DNA from: UBA5436 sp050951845
GTDB taxonomy: Bacteria > Bacillota > Clostridia > Saccharofermentanales > DTU023
Length of the DNA stretch: 64,000 nt
NCBI GenBank assembly: GCA_050951845.1
Contig: JBMNJV010000001.1
Span: forward strand, 496,001 to 560,000
Direction of reading: 5' to 3'
In this document: piece by piece, positions 43,357-52,961 of the stretch
How the letters are laid out: each line of letters begins with the position of its first letter
Numbering within the stretch: the stretch's first letter is position 1
The notes under the pieces: generated by a model
Told to the model about the DNA's origin: nothing
The model's input: the letters and a program-made list of their open reading frames with translations, nothing else
Databases searched by the model: none
Made by a program: the position numbers and the translations under genes

Positions 43357-44208
43357 ATGAAAACAATATATTTTGTGAACAATTATTCCGGCGTACATGT
43401 TCCGGGATTGAAAGATAGTGTTCATCTATTGCGTGAAAAACTGAATTCGGACGGTATCGTCTTGGAAGAAAATGATTTTATGACCGGTCAATTTACGGCA
43501 GATCAATATAAAACAATGAATAATTATGCTGCTATTTTTGATATATGTGCACGCTGCAAAGCATATGCCGGTGAAATTTTCGCACAAGGCAACACTCCGG
43601 TAATGATTGCCGGTGATCATAGTATCGGGATGGGCAGTGTAGCTGCCACGGCAGCAAAATTCAGCAATTTGGGTTTGGTCTGGGTTGATGCCCATTCCGA
43701 TATTAATACAGATGCAACCAGCATTACAGGCAATATTCACGGGATGCCGGTTGCTTCGTTGCTCGGTCTGGGTTCCCGGGAACTGACTAATCTTTCAGGT
43801 GATAAAGCATGTCTCAGACCGGAAAATATACTATATCTCGGTTTGCGGGATTTAGATCCGGCAGAAACGGATTTTATAAATAACTTAGCAATCAAAGCAT
43901 ATTATTATGATGAAATTGCAGCACGAGGTTTAAACGATGTGCTGTCGGAAATCAAAAAAACTTGGCAACCAGAAGATATTCATCTCAGTTTTGATTTTGA
44001 TTCAATGGATCCTCAGCTGATGCCCGGAGTTTCAGTTCCGGTGCCCGGCGGTTTTACCGAAGCCGATGCATTGGTTATACTTGATTTTTTCAAAAGTAAT
44101 TTTAAATGTCGTGCTTTTGATTTTGTTGAATATAACAAGACAAAAGATGTTGCTGAAAAATCTTTGCTGACTTGTCTTAAACTTATAAAATCTATCTTAG
44201 ATGACTGA
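43357..44208 (+). CDS. arginase/agmatinase-family (ureohydrolase) protein
   Basis: 283 aa from ATG 43357; longer in-frame starts are TTG only. Manganese-site motifs are intact: GDHSIGMGSV near residue 86, VWVDAHSDIN near residue 109, and SFDFDSMDPQLMPG near residue 211. Arginases split arginine to ornithine and urea. The short HGMPVASLLGLG loop and the FDFDSMDP motif fit arginase more than agmatinase, but formiminoglutamase-type activity is not excluded. No arginine-pathway gene is adjacent. Confidence 0.85.
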   Translation: MKTIYFVNNYSGVHVPGLKDSVHLLREKLNSDGIVLEENDFMTGQFTADQYKTMNNYAAIFDICARCKAYAGEIFAQGNTPVMIAGDHSIGMGSVAATAAKFSNLGLVWVDAHSDINTDATSITGNIHGMPVASLLGLGSRELTNLSGDKACLRPENILYLGLRDLDPAETDFINNLAIKAYYYDEIAARGLNDVLSEIKKTWQPEDIHLSFDFDSMDPQLMPGVSVPVPGGFTEADALVILDFFKSNFKCRAFDFVEYNKTKDVAEKSLLTCLKLIKSILDD

Positions 44209-44278
44209 TATCTGTTAGAATAATATAACAGAAATGTAATATTTGCTAATTATATTAGCACTGAATGGAAGTATTTTT

Positions 44279-44710
44279 ATGTTAATTCGAGACTGTTCAG
44301 GCGGCATAGTTTTTTGTAAAGATCAAGTTTTATTGATTCAAAATGAAAAAAAAGAATGGAGCTTTCCCAAAGGTGTTATTCGCGGTGATAATGAAGCGGA
44401 TGATATTGCAATCTGGCGTGTCAAAGACGAAAGCGGAGTAGATGCGAGAATCATTGCTCTGGCCGGAAAAACCAGTTATGAATTTTATTCCGTAACCAGA
44501 AAAAAACCGGTTGCCAATCGAATCAAATGGTACATCATGGTTTGTGATGATATGAAGGCTTCGCCGAATACGGAACAAGGGTTTCTGGCTGCCAAATTCT
44601 TTCCGGTCGATGAAGCGATCAAAACCATAACCTATAGCCAAGACAGATCTTTGTTAATCTTAGCCAATCAAAAATACAAAGAACTGAACGAGGGTTTTGA
44701 TGAGTTCTGA
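44279..44710 (+). CDS. Nudix-fold protein with a degenerate Nudix box
   Basis: 143 aa from ATG 44279 with GGAAG upstream. The fold is clear: RDCSGGIVFCKDQVLLIQNE at the N-terminus and WSFPKGVIRGDNEADDIAIW in the middle. The Nudix box, GxxxxxExxxxxxxREUxEExGU in active enzymes, reads with Asn for the first Glu and WRVKDESG in place of REUxEExG, so most metal-binding residues are gone. It may be a non-hydrolytic sensor or a dead paralogue. It overlaps the YigZ gene by 11 bp. Confidence 0.75.
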   Translation: MLIRDCSGGIVFCKDQVLLIQNEKKEWSFPKGVIRGDNEADDIAIWRVKDESGVDARIIALAGKTSYEFYSVTRKKPVANRIKWYIMVCDDMKASPNTEQGFLAAKFFPVDEAIKTITYSQDRSLLILANQKYKELNEGFDEF

Positions 44711-45341
44711 TTATCAATCAATTAAGCGATGTGCAGAGATCGAATTTGAAGAGAAGAGATCACGTTTTATCGGAATTGCCAAACCGCTGGAAAATTCTGC
44801 GCAAGCGGAAGAGTTTATTGCAGAACAAAGATCTCGGTTTCCGGATGCCACACATCATGTGTATGCCTGGATTCTCAATAAGCCTCAACATTTGCAACGT
44901 TATTCCGATGACGGTGAACCTCAGGGCACAGCCGGTTTGCCGGTATTAGACGTTTTACAAAAACAAAATCTGGTTCAGGCCGGTATAGTTGTGATTCGTT
45001 ATTTCGGCGGAGTAAAACTCGGTACAGGCGGGCTGGTCAGGGCATACAGTAAAGCGGCGTCTTTGGCGGTAGAGATGGCGGAGCCGATAATTTGGCTGAC
45101 CCATCGTGTGTATAACTTAAGATGTGATTACTCAAATGCGGAAAGAGTGCGGTTTCAATTAAATCAATTGAAATACAATCAAACCGAACCGGAATATACG
45201 GTGGATGTAAGCTGGAAAGTTGCCGTCAGGCCGGAGAATGAAGATAATTTTATTACTATTTTGAAAGACTTAACCAGCGATAACATTGATTATCAAAGAG
45301 GAGAACTGCAATTATTTCCCTCGGCAATTAAAGCAAAATAA
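44700..45341 (+). CDS. YigZ/IMPACT family protein
   Basis: 214 aa. N-terminal UPF0029 domain with HHVYAWILN and the family signature YSDDGEPQGTAGLPVLDVL near residue 66, then VIRYFGGVKLGTGGLVRAYS near residue 99, and a C-terminal DUF1949 domain. The family is related to the yeast translation regulator IMPACT/Yih1; the bacterial role is unclear. The ATG at 44700 lies within the end of the Nudix-like gene. Confidence 0.93.
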   Translation: MSSDYQSIKRCAEIEFEEKRSRFIGIAKPLENSAQAEEFIAEQRSRFPDATHHVYAWILNKPQHLQRYSDDGEPQGTAGLPVLDVLQKQNLVQAGIVVIRYFGGVKLGTGGLVRAYSKAASLAVEMAEPIIWLTHRVYNLRCDYSNAERVRFQLNQLKYNQTEPEYTVDVSWKVAVRPENEDNFITILKDLTSDNIDYQRGELQLFPSAIKAK

Positions 45342-45366
45342 AAAAGGATATATAAGTGGAGGATAT

Positions 45367-46098
45367 ATGGCAGGTCATTCTAAGTGGAACAACATTAAAC
45401 GCAGAAAAGAAGCAGTAGATGCAAAAAGAGGTAAAATTTTCACTAAAATCGGACGTGAAATATCGGTAGCAGTTAAAGAAGGCGGTCCGGATCCTGAAAT
45501 GAATTTTGCTCTGCAGTCTGCAATTGAGCGGGCTCGTGCCTATAATATGCCGAATGATAATATTAAACGTTCAATAGACAATGCTTTGGGTGTCAGCGAC
45601 AGTTCGAATTTTGCAGATATTACATATGAAGGATATGGAGCGGGCGGAGTTGCCGTTATGGTCAGAGCTTTAACTGATAATCGAAATCGCACAGCCGGTG
45701 AAGTGCGTCATCTCTTTGAAAAATTTGGCGGCAATTTGGGTAAGGACGGTAGTGTTGCTTTTCAATTTGAAACAAAAGGCAGTTTGATTTTAGCCAAAGA
45801 TAAATATCCCGATGAAGATCAAGTGATGATGGATGCTTTAGATGCAGGTTGTGAAGATGTGGAAATTTCAGACGATTTTTATGAAGTGGTAACTGCACCG
45901 AACAATTATCATCAGGTTATGAAGACTTTATCCAAAGCAGGTTATCATTTTGCAGATGTTTCTCTGGGACCTGAGCCGATAACATTTGTAACTTTAACCG
46001 ATTCAGAACAAATTGAAAAAGTAGAGAAATTAATTGAAAATCTGGAAGACATCGATGATGTCCAGGATGTATATCATAATATGGCGGAAACAGAATAA
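45367..46098 (+). CDS. YebC/TACO1 family transcription/translation factor
   Basis: 243 aa from ATG 45367 with GGAGG 6 bases upstream; it begins MAGHSKWNNIKRRKEAVDAK, the invariant YebC start. Further marks are ALQSAIERARAYNMPNDNIK near residue 43 and YEGYGAGGVAVMVRALTDNR near residue 84. YebC proteins were long annotated as regulators; recent work on the family indicates they help ribosomes through proline stretches. The last codons are duplicated in tandem just past the stop. Confidence 0.95.
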   Translation: MAGHSKWNNIKRRKEAVDAKRGKIFTKIGREISVAVKEGGPDPEMNFALQSAIERARAYNMPNDNIKRSIDNALGVSDSSNFADITYEGYGAGGVAVMVRALTDNRNRTAGEVRHLFEKFGGNLGKDGSVAFQFETKGSLILAKDKYPDEDQVMMDALDAGCEDVEISDDFYEVVTAPNNYHQVMKTLSKAGYHFADVSLGPEPITFVTLTDSEQIEKVEKLIENLEDIDDVQDVYHNMAETE

Positions 46099-46122
46099 GC
46101 CATGGCGGAAACAGAATAAGCG
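46081..46122 (+). repeat. 21-bp tandem duplication of the yebC 3' end
   Basis: ATGGCGGAAACAGAATAAGC at 46081, which contains the last codons and stop of yebC, is repeated at 46102. The second copy lies outside the gene. Confidence 0.9.
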
Positions 46123-46190
46123 GAATAAATTGAATTTGGATTGAGATAGAATTTCAGGATTACTTTTATTATATTTCGGCAAAAATTGAG

Positions 46191-47264
46191 ATGTTTGATT
46201 TTTTATTTGGAAAACGCAGAAAAAATCGGGAAGAAAGAAAAGCCGAACGCGAAACTAAGCGGAGGCGTGTTTCCGAGATTCCGAAACCTGACGGTGATGT
46301 GCCGCTCCGTCCCGGTAAACTGATTTTTAATCCTTTCGGACGCTTTGCGGATGCTGTGAAAACAACGGTACAAGAAGCAAGTTTAAGAGAAAAAATCGAA
46401 ACCGAACAGGATGAACGGGAATTTTTATCTCAAATTGCGATTGTTGCTTTTATCGGAACATCAGGCACGGGGAAAAGTACCAGAGCTTTGTCGATAGCAG
46501 CTGAACATAAGATTCAATATATTATCGATGACGGATTATTAATTCATGGCAGTAATATTGTTGCCGGAACTTCTGCTAAAACAGCGGATACGCAATTGGA
46601 ATCGGTCCGTCAAGCTTTATTTATGGATCCGACCAGAGCTGCCAATATGCGGCGGGCACTGTTAGATGAAAATCCGCCGATTTTGATGATTCTCGGTACA
46701 TCGGACAGAATGTTGAAAAAAATATGTAACAATTTGTGGTTAAATAAACCGGCAATGTTAATCAGGATTGAAGATGTAACTACTGAAGAAGAAAGACAGA
46801 TTGCCAGAACTACCAGGTTGTCTGCCGGTACACATACGATTCCTGTGCCGAGTATGGAGATTAAGCATGATTTTTCCGGTTATTTTCTGCAACCGTGGAA
46901 GAAATTAAAAAGACGCTGGGATCGTTCTGCAGACCGTATCGATTATTCGCTCGACGGAGAGAAAACAGTTGTCAGACCGACCTTTTCCACGATCGGAAAT
47001 TACTCCATTTCGGATGAAGCTCTGGCGATGTTAGTTGAGCAAATCTTGATTCGTTTAACCGGGATTTCAGACCTGACAGAGTTCATGGTATATAAAGAAA
47101 CTTATGGAGCAATTTTCAATTTGGGAGTTTCATTGTATTATGGATATAATGCCCAAGAAATATTAAGCAAAGCGCAGAGCAGTTTGAATAAAGATGTGGA
47201 GCACTACACAGCGATAAATGTCTTGTCAATCAATATTCGTGCTACACGCTTGGTACATAAATAA
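46191..47264 (+). CDS. P-loop protein with Asp23-like C-terminal region, function unknown
   Basis: 357 aa. A highly basic N-terminus (residues 8-30), then a P-loop GTSGTGKST at 89-97 with IILDD-like strand YIIDDGLLIHGSNI, and LMILGTSDRMLKKIC near residue 167. The last 90 residues (ISDEALAMLVEQILIRLTGI onward, with YYGYNAQEILSKAQ) resemble the Asp23/Gls24 envelope-protein fold; that part is my inference. No ribosome site is strong. The next gene, a membrane protein, follows in 16 bp, so the two may work together at the cell envelope. Confidence 0.6.
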   Translation: MFDFLFGKRRKNREERKAERETKRRRVSEIPKPDGDVPLRPGKLIFNPFGRFADAVKTTVQEASLREKIETEQDEREFLSQIAIVAFIGTSGTGKSTRALSIAAEHKIQYIIDDGLLIHGSNIVAGTSAKTADTQLESVRQALFMDPTRAANMRRALLDENPPILMILGTSDRMLKKICNNLWLNKPAMLIRIEDVTTEEERQIARTTRLSAGTHTIPVPSMEIKHDFSGYFLQPWKKLKRRWDRSADRIDYSLDGEKTVVRPTFSTIGNYSISDEALAMLVEQILIRLTGISDLTEFMVYKETYGAIFNLGVSLYYGYNAQEILSKAQSSLNKDVEHYTAINVLSINIRATRLVHK

Positions 47265-47280
47265 GAGGGGGGCTCAAAAA

Positions 47281-48303
47281 ATGACCAACTACACCTTTGA
47301 TCGAAACTCAAACAATTATTCCGATGAGTATCAGTCAGACAAAAAAACATCTGATCAGTATGCCGAGGCTGCCAGACAAGCAAGTTTGCAGAATCAAATC
47401 AATTTTGATTCCGATTATCGTAAAGTTGAATTTGAACAGACTGATTATAAAGAACAAAACGAAGAAATTCTGGCAAGAGAAGAGGCTTTCCGGGCCAGTC
47501 TTGCCGGGGCGGGTTATCAAAGTCAAAGATCCGCTCAAAATCAAGATTCTCTGGATTTAGATGAATTAGATGACATGGAACAAACAAATCCTCAGCGTTC
47601 CGGAGAAAGTATTGAGCGTGCAGGCAGATCCGCACCGTTGCAACCGAAACGAACATCGGGTCCCTTATCTGCTCGTGATCGCAGACCTCAGCGCACAGGT
47701 CCCAATCCGGCTCGTGATATTATCAGCGGTTTATTACAGGCCTTGATTCTCTCTTTTTCCAAAAGACCGATGCAAGCCTTCCATCTGAATTTACATTGGG
47801 GCAGCTTGGGAGTTTTGGCTTTGCTCAATGTTTTATTGGTGGCCGGATTAAATGCGGTGGTGATCAGTAAACTATTGAAAGCAGTTTTTGGCGGTGTCGG
47901 CACGCTTGTTTCAGGAACTGCCGGTTTCGGTGCCGGAAAAGTCTTCTTTATGACATTATTAAGTCAATTGGCTACGCTGATTGCAGTTGTGTTGATGATC
48001 CTTTTCCTGACTCTGATTTTAGGCAGTGAGAAAAAGCCCTTTAAGCAATATGTACAGACAGCGACTCTCTCAACTCTGCCGTACTCTTTTGTTCTGTTCA
48101 TTGCATTGATTACTTCTTTCTTCCTGCCGCAAGTAGGAATTATTCTGGCTTTAACCGGAAAAATCCATGCTTTTATCTATTTGTATGCCGGATTCCAAAA
48201 AGGGCATCCGACCAAGAGAAATAGTCCGTTCTGGTTTTTTATTTTGCTGATAGCTGTTGTATTGGTTATCCAATATTTATTTCTCGGATGGACTTTGTCT
48301 TAA
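47281..48303 (+). CDS. membrane protein with long polar N-terminal region (Yip1-like)
   Basis: 340 aa from ATG 47281 with AGAGGGGGGC upstream; the longer frame overlaps the previous gene. Residues 1-150 are Asp/Gln/Ser/Arg-rich and probably unstructured. Five hydrophobic segments follow from about residue 155, with KKPFKQYVQTATLSTLPYSF near residue 245 in the style of Yip1-domain proteins. No firm family. It is coupled with the P-loop gene before it and precedes sbcD by 12 bp. Confidence 0.6.
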   Translation: MTNYTFDRNSNNYSDEYQSDKKTSDQYAEAARQASLQNQINFDSDYRKVEFEQTDYKEQNEEILAREEAFRASLAGAGYQSQRSAQNQDSLDLDELDDMEQTNPQRSGESIERAGRSAPLQPKRTSGPLSARDRRPQRTGPNPARDIISGLLQALILSFSKRPMQAFHLNLHWGSLGVLALLNVLLVAGLNAVVISKLLKAVFGGVGTLVSGTAGFGAGKVFFMTLLSQLATLIAVVLMILFLTLILGSEKKPFKQYVQTATLSTLPYSFVLFIALITSFFLPQVGIILALTGKIHAFIYLYAGFQKGHPTKRNSPFWFFILLIAVVLVIQYLFLGWTLS

Positions 48304-48315
48304 TCCAAAGAAGAT

Positions 48316-49443
48316 ATGAAGTTTTTTCATTTAGCAGATTTACATTTGGGGAGAACCTTACATAAATATTCTTTGATTGAAGATCAAAAATTTTATCTGG
48401 ATTTTGTGATAGAACAAACGGATCAACATAATCCCGATGCGATAGTGATTGCAGGCGATATTTATGACCGGGCGATTCCTTCTGCTGAAGCAACACAATT
48501 ATTTGATTATTTTTTGACTGAATTGAGTAAGCGTAATTGTCTGACGCTGATTATTTCCGGTAATCATGACTCGGCAACCAGACTGAGCTATGCCGGGAAT
48601 TTTTTCCGGGAATTTGGCATCTATATTGTAACCGAACCGAAGGAACAGGTGGAAACAATCGTTTTGACTTTGGATCAGACGTATTATTTTCATCTGGTTC
48701 CTTTTTTTAAACCGGCAACTATCAAAAACGTATATCCTGAAGTGGAGATAGATACTTATCCGCAAGCTTTGGAACAAATAATCAGCTCAATTGATTTGTC
48801 TTTGTCCGGCAGACATATTCTGATAGCACATCAATTCTTTGTTAATCAATCCGGTGAAGCGATTGTATCAGATTCGGAACAATTGTTTGTCGGCGGTTTG
48901 GATCGGATTCCGGCTGAACTGGTCAAAGATTTTGACTATGTGGCATTAGGTCATTTACACCAGCCTCATCATGTGCAGTATGAAAATATAAGATATAGCG
49001 GATCACCTCTGGTATATTCAGCGTCTGAATTAGCTCGTCCCAAATTTTTAAGTATGATCGAAATGAACAATCAACCGGGATTTAAACTACACAAAATTTC
49101 TTTTGAACCGCTGTATCCTGTACATTTAATTGAAGGAGAATTTGCTGATTTAATTAATCGGGCCAGAGAAAATCCGAGTGAAGATTATTTTTATATCAGC
49201 TTATCAGACGATGAACCGATTCCGGATTTGGCAATTCGCTTCAAGAGATTCTATCCCAGGCTTTTGGAAATCAGAACTCCGCATTTTAATTATTCAGTCG
49301 AAAAATTTGATGCTTTGACGGCAGCTCCCGATGAATTGAGCATCGGACAGCTTTTTGCCTTATTTCATGAAGAAGAAACCGGCAGAACCATCTCAGATGC
49401 CGATCGGAAAATGATTGAGGAACTTGCAGAAAAGGTGAATTAA
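48316..49443 (+). CDS. sbcD: SbcD nuclease subunit
   Basis: 375 aa. The phosphoesterase motifs are all present: HLADLHLGR (residue 5), IAGDIYDRAIPSAEA (residue 46), IISGNHDSATR (residue 78), LIAHQF (residue 172) and ALGHLHQPH (residue 214). With SbcC it forms the Mre11/Rad50-type complex that cleaves hairpins and blocked DNA ends. The next start is one base after this stop. Confidence 0.95.
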   Translation: MKFFHLADLHLGRTLHKYSLIEDQKFYLDFVIEQTDQHNPDAIVIAGDIYDRAIPSAEATQLFDYFLTELSKRNCLTLIISGNHDSATRLSYAGNFFREFGIYIVTEPKEQVETIVLTLDQTYYFHLVPFFKPATIKNVYPEVEIDTYPQALEQIISSIDLSLSGRHILIAHQFFVNQSGEAIVSDSEQLFVGGLDRIPAELVKDFDYVALGHLHQPHHVQYENIRYSGSPLVYSASELARPKFLSMIEMNNQPGFKLHKISFEPLYPVHLIEGEFADLINRARENPSEDYFYISLSDDEPIPDLAIRFKRFYPRLLEIRTPHFNYSVEKFDALTAAPDELSIGQLFALFHEEETGRTISDADRKMIEELAEKVN

Positions 49444-49444
49444 C

Positions 49445-52400
49445 ATGAAACCGGTCAGACTTTGTTTAGCTGCATTCGGACCTTTTGCAGCAGAAATTGA
49501 AATTGATTTTCAACCGTACCAAAACGGTTTATTTTTAATTTCCGGTGACACCGGTTCCGGTAAAACTACTATCTTTGATGCGTATATGTTTGCTCTTTAT
49601 GGAGAAACAACCCAGACTGAACGTGATGCCGGACAAATGCGCAGTGATTTTGCCACTCCCGCCACCAAGACTTTTGTGGAATTAGAATTTAAGGTTAAAG
49701 ATCAAATTTATAAAATAAGACGTGAACCATCCTACTTACGTCCGAAAATGCGCGGGGAGGGTATGGTTTCCAATCCGAGCCGGGTAGAGCTGACTTTACC
49801 GGGTGGTAAGATTTTGACTTTACAAAAAGAAGTCAAAGATAAAGTTGAATCACTTTTGGGTTTGGATGCGGATCAGTTCAAACAAACCGGACTTTTACCG
49901 CAAGGTGATTTCAAACAATTATTATCTTCAGATCAATCACAACGGGAACAAATTTTTCGTAAAATTTTCAATACGAAGAATATTATCGCATTCCAAGAAT
50001 TGCTGAAACAAGAAGTCGCAAACTTGTCCCGAATCAGAGATCTTAAGCAAAGAGATTTGGTACAAGCGATTCATCATATAGAGTGGTTTACCGACATAGA
50101 AAAACTGCATTTACAGGAGAACCCGGATCTGCCGAATACAATCGAGAACCCGGACCTGCCGAATATAATCGAGTACCCGGATTCACCGAATACAATCGAG
50201 AACCCGGACTCACCGGAATTAATCGAAAACTTAGACCCGCCGAATATAATGAAAAAACCGGATTTAAACGAGTTAAGAGAATTGGCGGAACATATCAATA
50301 ACGGTGAACTGAGTTTTTTAAAGCAATTTTTTGAACTGTTTGAAACATACATCGGAGATTTAAAGACTTATCACAATCAACTTGGTTTAAAAGATCAAAA
50401 ACTTAGTACTGCCAGAGACAAGAAGCAAGTAATATATCAGAAAGCACTTGATATCAGCAGGATTTTTAATGAACTGGAGATTAAAAACAAAGAATTGGCT
50501 GATTTGGAGACGGTATTGACTGAAATGCAAGTCAGAAAAAAATCCTTTGATATTTATAAATTTGTCGCATTAAATATTGCCGGAACATTCAGACAGTGGA
50601 CGCACAATCAAAAATCTTTGACGGACAAAGCAAGTTCACTGGAAAACAATTTGCATAATCTGGATCAAGTTACCAACAATTTAGCAGAGGCTGAAAAACA
50701 ATATCTGACTTGGCAAAACCGGTCAGCAGAAATTGAGAGGGATGCGATATCACTGAACAAATTAAAAGAAGAATTGTCTGCTTATGCTCAACATGAAAAA
50801 ATGAAGCTTGATTTGAATAATTTGGATAATGAGCAAGCGAAACTTGAAAAACAAAAAGCGGAATTGGAGCAGATAAAACAAGGTTTAGCTGAGCAAAACC
50901 GGAAGTTGGAACAACAAATTGCAGATTTGAAACAAGTTGAATTTGACAATAATAAGTTAATTATCGAACAAAATAATCTGAATACGGTTTACGCTAAACA
51001 GGCCAATAATCTGGAAAGTTGGCAATTTTTGCGCAATCAAGCAGCAGAAATAAACAGTTTGACAATTCAATATGAAGATGTTGCTGAAAAGCTTGAGCAG
51101 GCCGAATCGGAACTTACCTCGTATCGTGTATCGGAAAAACAACAAACCGCAGCTTTTCTGGCCAAAGATTTAATGCAAGGGACTCCGTGTCCGGTTTGCG
51201 GTCAAACGCATCATCTGAAATTAGCCGAATTTGACCAAAATTTTTCTGAAGAAATTCTTCGCGAAAAAGAGCAATTATTCAATAAACTTCAAAAGCAGGC
51301 AACTGATCTGAAAATTGAACTTGGCGGTATCAAAACCGGTCACACTCAACTTTTGACAACACTGGAAAAAAGTTTTGCCAATGAAAAACAAGAAATAAAC
51401 CGAAAATCAAATCAAAAAACAGATCAGAAAACAGATCAGAAAACAGATCCGAAAACAAGTTTCGACTTGACATCTGACATTAAATATACAGAATTCCAAG
51501 CGGCTGCGGATGAGTTGTTTAATCGTATTTCGGAAATCTCGGAAATCATTGCGACACAAACAGAGCAACTGAAAGCACTTCCTCAATTACAAGAAGCACT
51601 TGCAAATAATGAAGCTCAAACATTGAACAACTTGTCTGATTTACAAAAAATTGAGGAAAAATTAAATGCCGCTTTATTAGACAGAACCAAGCTCGGTACA
51701 AAACTGGAAAACTTAGAGCAAAATCTGCAATATGAAAACTTGCAACAAGCAGAGCAAGCTTTTGACCGATTGAATTCTGCGTATAAAGCAAAAATTAAAG
51801 CCGGACAAGTTGCTGCGGACTATTATAATCAACTCTTACGTGAAAAAAGCAGTTTCGATTCAACAATCAAACAGATCAAAAGCGATATGGATGCTTTGGC
51901 GATACAACAAACTGAATTGGTGGCGGAAATTACTGAGAAATCAGCTCAGGTCGGGATACAGTTTTCTGATCTCGATCAATATATTTGGTCACCGGATCGG
52001 TTAAATCAAGAAGAAAATGCGATTAACAGATATTTCACACAATTGGATAATTTACGTCAAGCTGTAAATGAATTAACTGCGAAAATCCAAGGTAAAAGCA
52101 AACCGGATTTGGAAGAAATCAGTGCTGAATTGCAGCAAGCGGAACAGGTTCTGCAAGAATTAAGAACGCAGCTGACATCGCTCGGTCTCATAATTGAAAA
52201 AAATGTTTCCTTAGCCGAAATCTTTGCTGCAGATATGCAAGATTATCAAAACTACGCCAAAAAAGCTGCTGAGCTTTCATACTTATCCGGACTGGCCAAC
52301 GGTTTAACCGGTGCGGGCAGAAGAACATTTGAGGCTTTTGTCCAATCATATTATTTTCAGAGAATGCTTGAAGCGAGTAATATACGTCTGACGACAATGA

Positions 52401-52807
52401 GTCATGGCAGATACTATTTGAATCGTAAAGAAGAAATATCTGACAGGCGCAAAAGAGGCGGTCTTGAATTTGAAGTATTCGACACTTATACCGGTAAAGC
52501 CAGACCTGCAACAACTCTTTCCGGCGGTGAAAGTTTTCTGACTTCTTTAGCACTGGCTTTAGGCTTATCCGATACGGTTCAAAAAATGCAGGGCGGTGTT
52601 GAAATAGAAACATTATTCATTGATGAAGGTTTCGGTTCTTTGGATAGTGATGCTCTTGAACAAGCGATACGTGTTTTAGAAGAATTAAGCGAGGGAGATC
52701 GTATGATCGGTATTATTTCTCATGTGCCTGATTTGCAAGAAAGAATCGATCCGCAAATTCAAGTCAAGAGCAGTGACCAGGGCAGCACTATCATTTGTTT
52801 AAAATAA
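49445..52807 (+). CDS. sbcC: SbcC ATPase subunit, with a tandem-repeat insert
   Basis: 1120 aa, longer than most SbcC proteins (about 1000-1050). Walker A GDTGSGKTT near residue 35, long coiled coils either side of a zinc hook (GTPCPVCGQTHH near residue 580), and C-terminal LSGGESFLTSLALALGLSD and LFIDEGFGSLD. Residues 225-269 are five copies of a 9-residue unit like ENPDLPNTI, an insert not expected in the family. A QKTD repeat near residue 658 is a second one. Both lie in the arms, where length is tolerated. Confidence 0.95.
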   Translation: MKPVRLCLAAFGPFAAEIEIDFQPYQNGLFLISGDTGSGKTTIFDAYMFALYGETTQTERDAGQMRSDFATPATKTFVELEFKVKDQIYKIRREPSYLRPKMRGEGMVSNPSRVELTLPGGKILTLQKEVKDKVESLLGLDADQFKQTGLLPQGDFKQLLSSDQSQREQIFRKIFNTKNIIAFQELLKQEVANLSRIRDLKQRDLVQAIHHIEWFTDIEKLHLQENPDLPNTIENPDLPNIIEYPDSPNTIENPDSPELIENLDPPNIMKKPDLNELRELAEHINNGELSFLKQFFELFETYIGDLKTYHNQLGLKDQKLSTARDKKQVIYQKALDISRIFNELEIKNKELADLETVLTEMQVRKKSFDIYKFVALNIAGTFRQWTHNQKSLTDKASSLENNLHNLDQVTNNLAEAEKQYLTWQNRSAEIERDAISLNKLKEELSAYAQHEKMKLDLNNLDNEQAKLEKQKAELEQIKQGLAEQNRKLEQQIADLKQVEFDNNKLIIEQNNLNTVYAKQANNLESWQFLRNQAAEINSLTIQYEDVAEKLEQAESELTSYRVSEKQQTAAFLAKDLMQGTPCPVCGQTHHLKLAEFDQNFSEEILREKEQLFNKLQKQATDLKIELGGIKTGHTQLLTTLEKSFANEKQEINRKSNQKTDQKTDQKTDPKTSFDLTSDIKYTEFQAAADELFNRISEISEIIATQTEQLKALPQLQEALANNEAQTLNNLSDLQKIEEKLNAALLDRTKLGTKLENLEQNLQYENLQQAEQAFDRLNSAYKAKIKAGQVAADYYNQLLREKSSFDSTIKQIKSDMDALAIQQTELVAEITEKSAQVGIQFSDLDQYIWSPDRLNQEENAINRYFTQLDNLRQAVNELTAKIQGKSKPDLEEISAELQQAEQVLQELRTQLTSLGLIIEKNVSLAEIFAADMQDYQNYAKKAAELSYLSGLANGLTGAGRRTFEAFVQSYYFQRMLEASNIRLTTMSHGRYYLNRKEEISDRRKRGGLEFEVFDTYTGKARPATTLSGGESFLTSLALALGLSDTVQKMQGGVEIETLFIDEGFGSLDSDALEQAIRVLEELSEGDRMIGIISHVPDLQERIDPQIQVKSSDQGSTIICLK
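50117..50251 (+). repeat. 27-bp minisatellite inside sbcC, five copies
   Basis: Unit GAGAACCCGGATCTGCCGAA plus 7 bases, coding for ENPDLPNTI. Copies 1 to 5 drift in order (ENPDLPNII, EYPDSPNTI, ENPDSPELI, ENLDPPNIM) and a partial KKPDL follows. The 27-bp length keeps the frame. Confidence 0.9.
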
Positions 52808-52834
52808 TCTGCTGATTTAATAAATATCTCTGTC

Positions 52835-52914
52835 CGGCACTTTTAAGAAAGATTCGGCACTTTTGAGAAAGGTCCGGCACTTTTGAGAAAGGTTCGGCAC
52901 TTTTGAGAAAGTTG
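52835..52914 (+). repeat. 20-bp tandem repeat, four copies, after sbcC
   Basis: CGGCACTTTTGAGAAAGGTT and near copies start at 52835, 52855, 52875 and 52895, exactly 20 bp apart. No T-run or hairpin suggests termination. Confidence 0.9.
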
Positions 52915-52961
52915 CTTGTCCTTTTATAATAATGACTTTTAACAACTAATATTAAAGATAT

